Part shown: positions 5,660 through 7,022 of the stretch, in pieces | How the letters are laid out: the number at the start of each line of letters is the position of its first letter | Numbering within the stretch: the first letter of the stretch is position 1 | Assembly: GCA_023457235.1 (NCBI GenBank) | Contig: JAEWMK010000332.1 | Location: forward strand, 1-7,022 | Direction of reading: 5' to 3' | From: Bacillota bacterium | Lineage (GTDB): Bacteria; Bacillota; Bacilli; Bacillales; Bacillaceae_J | DNA length: 7,022 bases | Position numbers and translations under genes: made by a program | Notes under the pieces: model-generated | Databases searched by the model: none | What the model saw: only the letters and a program-made list of their open reading frames with translations | Told to the model about the DNA's origin: nothing

Positions 5660-5685
5660 GTCTAGCTCCAGCTCCTACGCTTTTC
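5660..5685 (-). repeat. Short inverted relative of the repeat at 1010-1157
   Basis: On the minus strand this reads GAAAAGCGTAGG then AGCTGGAGCTAGAC. It shares the left end GAAAAGCG and the right end GCTAGAC with the longer element next to pyc, but lacks the long palindromic centre. It lies in the opposite orientation. It looks like an internally deleted or minimal member of the same family. Confidence 0.55.
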
Positions 5686-5747
5686 TTATTAAAATTCATC
5701 TAAGCTCACTCGATAACAATATTATAATGAAAGCACTTCCAATTTCA

Positions 5748-5825
5748 TACAACACATTTTGTTGTAATTTTCTAAACATTTAGTACTAAAATGTTTGTAA
5801 ATCATCTAAAGGATTGTATGATTTA
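5748..5825. repeat. Three consecutive inverted repeats upstream of the membrane protein gene
   Basis: TACAAC-N7-GTTGTA (5748-5766), AAACATTT-N7-AAATGTTT (5774-5796) and TAAATCAT-N12-ATGATTTA (5798-5825) follow one another almost without gaps. All arms are perfect. The third overlaps a TATAAT match (5824-5829). There is no T-run after any of them, so they resemble operator sites rather than terminators. The rest of the gap 5686-5901 holds no credible gene. Confidence 0.5.
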
Positions 5826-5838
5826 TAATTGAGGGAGT

Positions 5839-5868
5839 ATTTAATATTCTGAGTATTCATGCTAAAAT
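5839..5868 (+). promoter_or_regulatory. Candidate promoter of the membrane protein gene
   Basis: TG-C-TAAAAT (5860-5868) is an extended -10, with a weak -35 TTTAAT (5840-5845) 17 bases before it. Transcription would start near 5875, leaving a leader of about 27 bases that contains the ribosome binding site. TATAAT at 5824-5829 is an alternative -10 without a recognisable -35. Confidence 0.35.
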
Positions 5869-5884
5869 GATGGAATTAATTATT

Positions 5885-5895
5885 GAAAAGAGATG
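5885..5895 (+). promoter_or_regulatory. Ribosome binding site that favours a GTG start
   Basis: The stretch AAAAGAGATGA (near 5886-5896) matches the ideal AAAGGAGGTGA at 9 of 11 positions. It is well spaced for the GTG at 5902. The ATG at 5893 lies inside this site, so it is an unlikely start although it is in frame. Confidence 0.5.
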
Positions 5896-5901
5896 AATTT
5901 G

Positions 5902-7022
5902 GTGAAACAGAATGAACGCCAAAATAATGGCGCACGAGAATCGACAAAGGACCATTTTCTTGGAATTTTCCTTGTTGCGATTGCCTTTGGCTATATATTT
6001 AATTATTTTCTCGAATCACAGTTTCTTGAAATAATTTTGAGCATGGGAATTGTAGTTTTCATTGTTCTTTCTTTATCCGCTCTCGAAGGCAGTTTGAAAA
6101 TTATTACATATTTCTTATTAATAGCTGCAATCTCAATCTTTATTGGCGTTAGAGCCCCGATCGGACAATGGCTGGATGGTGTTCGAGTCAATTTAACATT
6201 AGTTTCTATATTTACACTCGTACCTTTACTAGGTATCCCGGTGCGATCGGGTGGATACTTAGAATCTTTAAAACAATTATTTGCACGAGTAAACCCTAAA
6301 TCTTCTTTCGTTTTTCTTGTAACTCAAACGCTTGCACATGCATTGGGGGTAGTTTTTAATATTGGTTCCATTTCAATTCTCCATTATTTATCAAAGGCCG
6401 CACCTATTCAATCGCCCCGTTTTTTAGTCAGCGCGATTAATAGAGGCTTTCTAAGTGTTATTTTCTGGTCCCCTTATTTTGGAGCAGTGGCCGTAGTGTT
6501 GAGTATGCTATCAACGAAGTGGGGTACCATTCTTCCGTACTCATTGGGATTTGTGTTGATAAGCTTTTTCATAAGTTTCGCCGTGGATTGGTCACTTATT
6601 CAAAAATCAGACGCTTCCTTTGCACTTGAAATGTCTGCAACGAATGAAGATGCACGTGCGCCGCATTTAAATAACAGGTATGTAAAGAAAAAGGTCTTTG
6701 AATTATTTTTATTGCTTTTATTGATGATGATGATTGTTCTTGGAATTGAATTCTTTAGCGGTTTAGAGGTAGCGGTCATTATTTGTCTTGTCGCCCTATT
6801 ATTTCCGCTGTTATGGAGCTTTTTTCAGCGAAGCCAAGCTAGATATTTTGTTGAATTAAAAGGTCATGTCTTTAATACATTACCGCGCATGAGAAAAGAG
6901 GTTGTACTTTTTCTTGTGTCCGGATTTTTCAGTGCTGCTTTTATGAAAACAGATATGAGCAGCAGACTCATCACCATAGTTACTGACATATTTGGCGGAT
7001 TTACGATTGGAATCGCCTATGG
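5902..7022 (+). CDS. Multi-pass integral membrane protein, transporter-like (3' end outside window)
   Basis: An open frame of 373 codons runs off the window end. I do not recognise the family. The product is strongly hydrophobic, with about nine or ten membrane segments in this part, at roughly residues 19-37, 42-63, 67-84, 97-113, 134-160, 174-203, 207-230, 264-285, 288-306 and 333-350. A hydrophilic loop lies near 231-263. The stretch NRGFLSVIFWSPYFGAVAVV (about 180-199), with Asn, Pro and Gly inside the membrane, recalls the re-entrant regions of secondary carriers such as the ion transporter (IT) superfamily. This is a resemblance only. GTG at 5902 is chosen for its ribosome site; ATG 5893 and TTG 5899 are in frame. 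Next to catabolic genes and an IclR regulator it may take up an organic acid or aromatic compound; that role is a guess. Confidence 0.8.
   Translation, partial: MKQNERQNNGARESTKDHFLGIFLVAIAFGYIFNYFLESQFLEIILSMGIVVFIVLSLSALEGSLKIITYFLLIAAISIFIGVRAPIGQWLDGVRVNLTLVSIFTLVPLLGIPVRSGGYLESLKQLFARVNPKSSFVFLVTQTLAHALGVVFNIGSISILHYLSKAAPIQSPRFLVSAINRGFLSVIFWSPYFGAVAVVLSMLSTKWGTILPYSLGFVLISFFISFAVDWSLIQKSDASFALEMSATNEDARAPHLNNRYVKKKVFELFLLLLLMMMIVLGIEFFSGLEVAVIICLVALLFPLLWSFFQRSQARYFVELKGHVFNTLPRMRKEVVLFLVSGFFSAAFMKTDMSSRLITIVTDIFGGFTIGIAY

Noticed and set aside
6003..6191. Minus-strand ORF of 62 codons
   Set aside because: It is antisense to the membrane protein gene, whose long open frame explains the region.
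1569..6527. Recurring GGTACC hexamers (in the hairpin at 1548-1608, near 4623, twice in the 5617-5639 terminator, near 6522)
   Set aside because: A six-base palindrome at irregular positions with different contexts; two copies are simply the arms of one terminator stem.
1..7022. CRISPR arrays, tRNA or rRNA genes, transposase or integrase genes
   Set aside because: No regularly spaced repeats of CRISPR length, no cloverleaf or rRNA-like stretch, and no recombinase coding sequence was seen.

Overview
The window is AT-rich, with strong AGGAGG-type ribosome binding sites, TTG/GTG starts, intrinsic terminators and a Bacillus-type pyruvate carboxylase. It suggests a chromosomal segment of a Bacillaceae member (Bacillus/Neobacillus-like); the exact genus cannot be fixed from sequence reading alone.

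Layout. Positions 1-1011 hold the 3' end of pyc (pyruvate carboxylase), including its biotinyl domain. Positions 1010-1170 hold a palindromic interspersed repeat that starts in the pyc stop codon and is followed by a two-way terminator. Positions 1214-4619 form a minus-strand aromatic-degradation block. In transcription order it has an unusual phenol-sensor-like regulator (XylR_N/V4R sensor joined to a PucR-type DNA-binding end), a catechol 2,3-dioxygenase, and a [2Fe-2S] ferredoxin of the XylT type. A divergent control region (about 4620-4849) separates this block from an IclR-family regulator (4850-5614), which ends in a strong terminator. After it come a short relative of the first repeat (5660-5685), a promoter region with three consecutive inverted repeats (5748-5825), and an unrecognised multi-pass membrane transporter-like gene (5902 onward) that runs off the window.

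How the parts fit. Catechol 2,3-dioxygenase opens the ring of catechol by meta cleavage. The ferredoxin probably re-reduces the enzyme's active-site iron after oxidative inactivation. The regulator keeps the zinc ligands and the two phenol-contacting residues known from MopR/DmpR, but its sigma-54 ATPase module is replaced by a PucR-type module. It is therefore a likely phenol sensor acting at ordinary promoters. The IclR protein may share the divergent control region or govern the membrane protein downstream. No phenol hydroxylase or later meta-pathway enzyme is present in the window.
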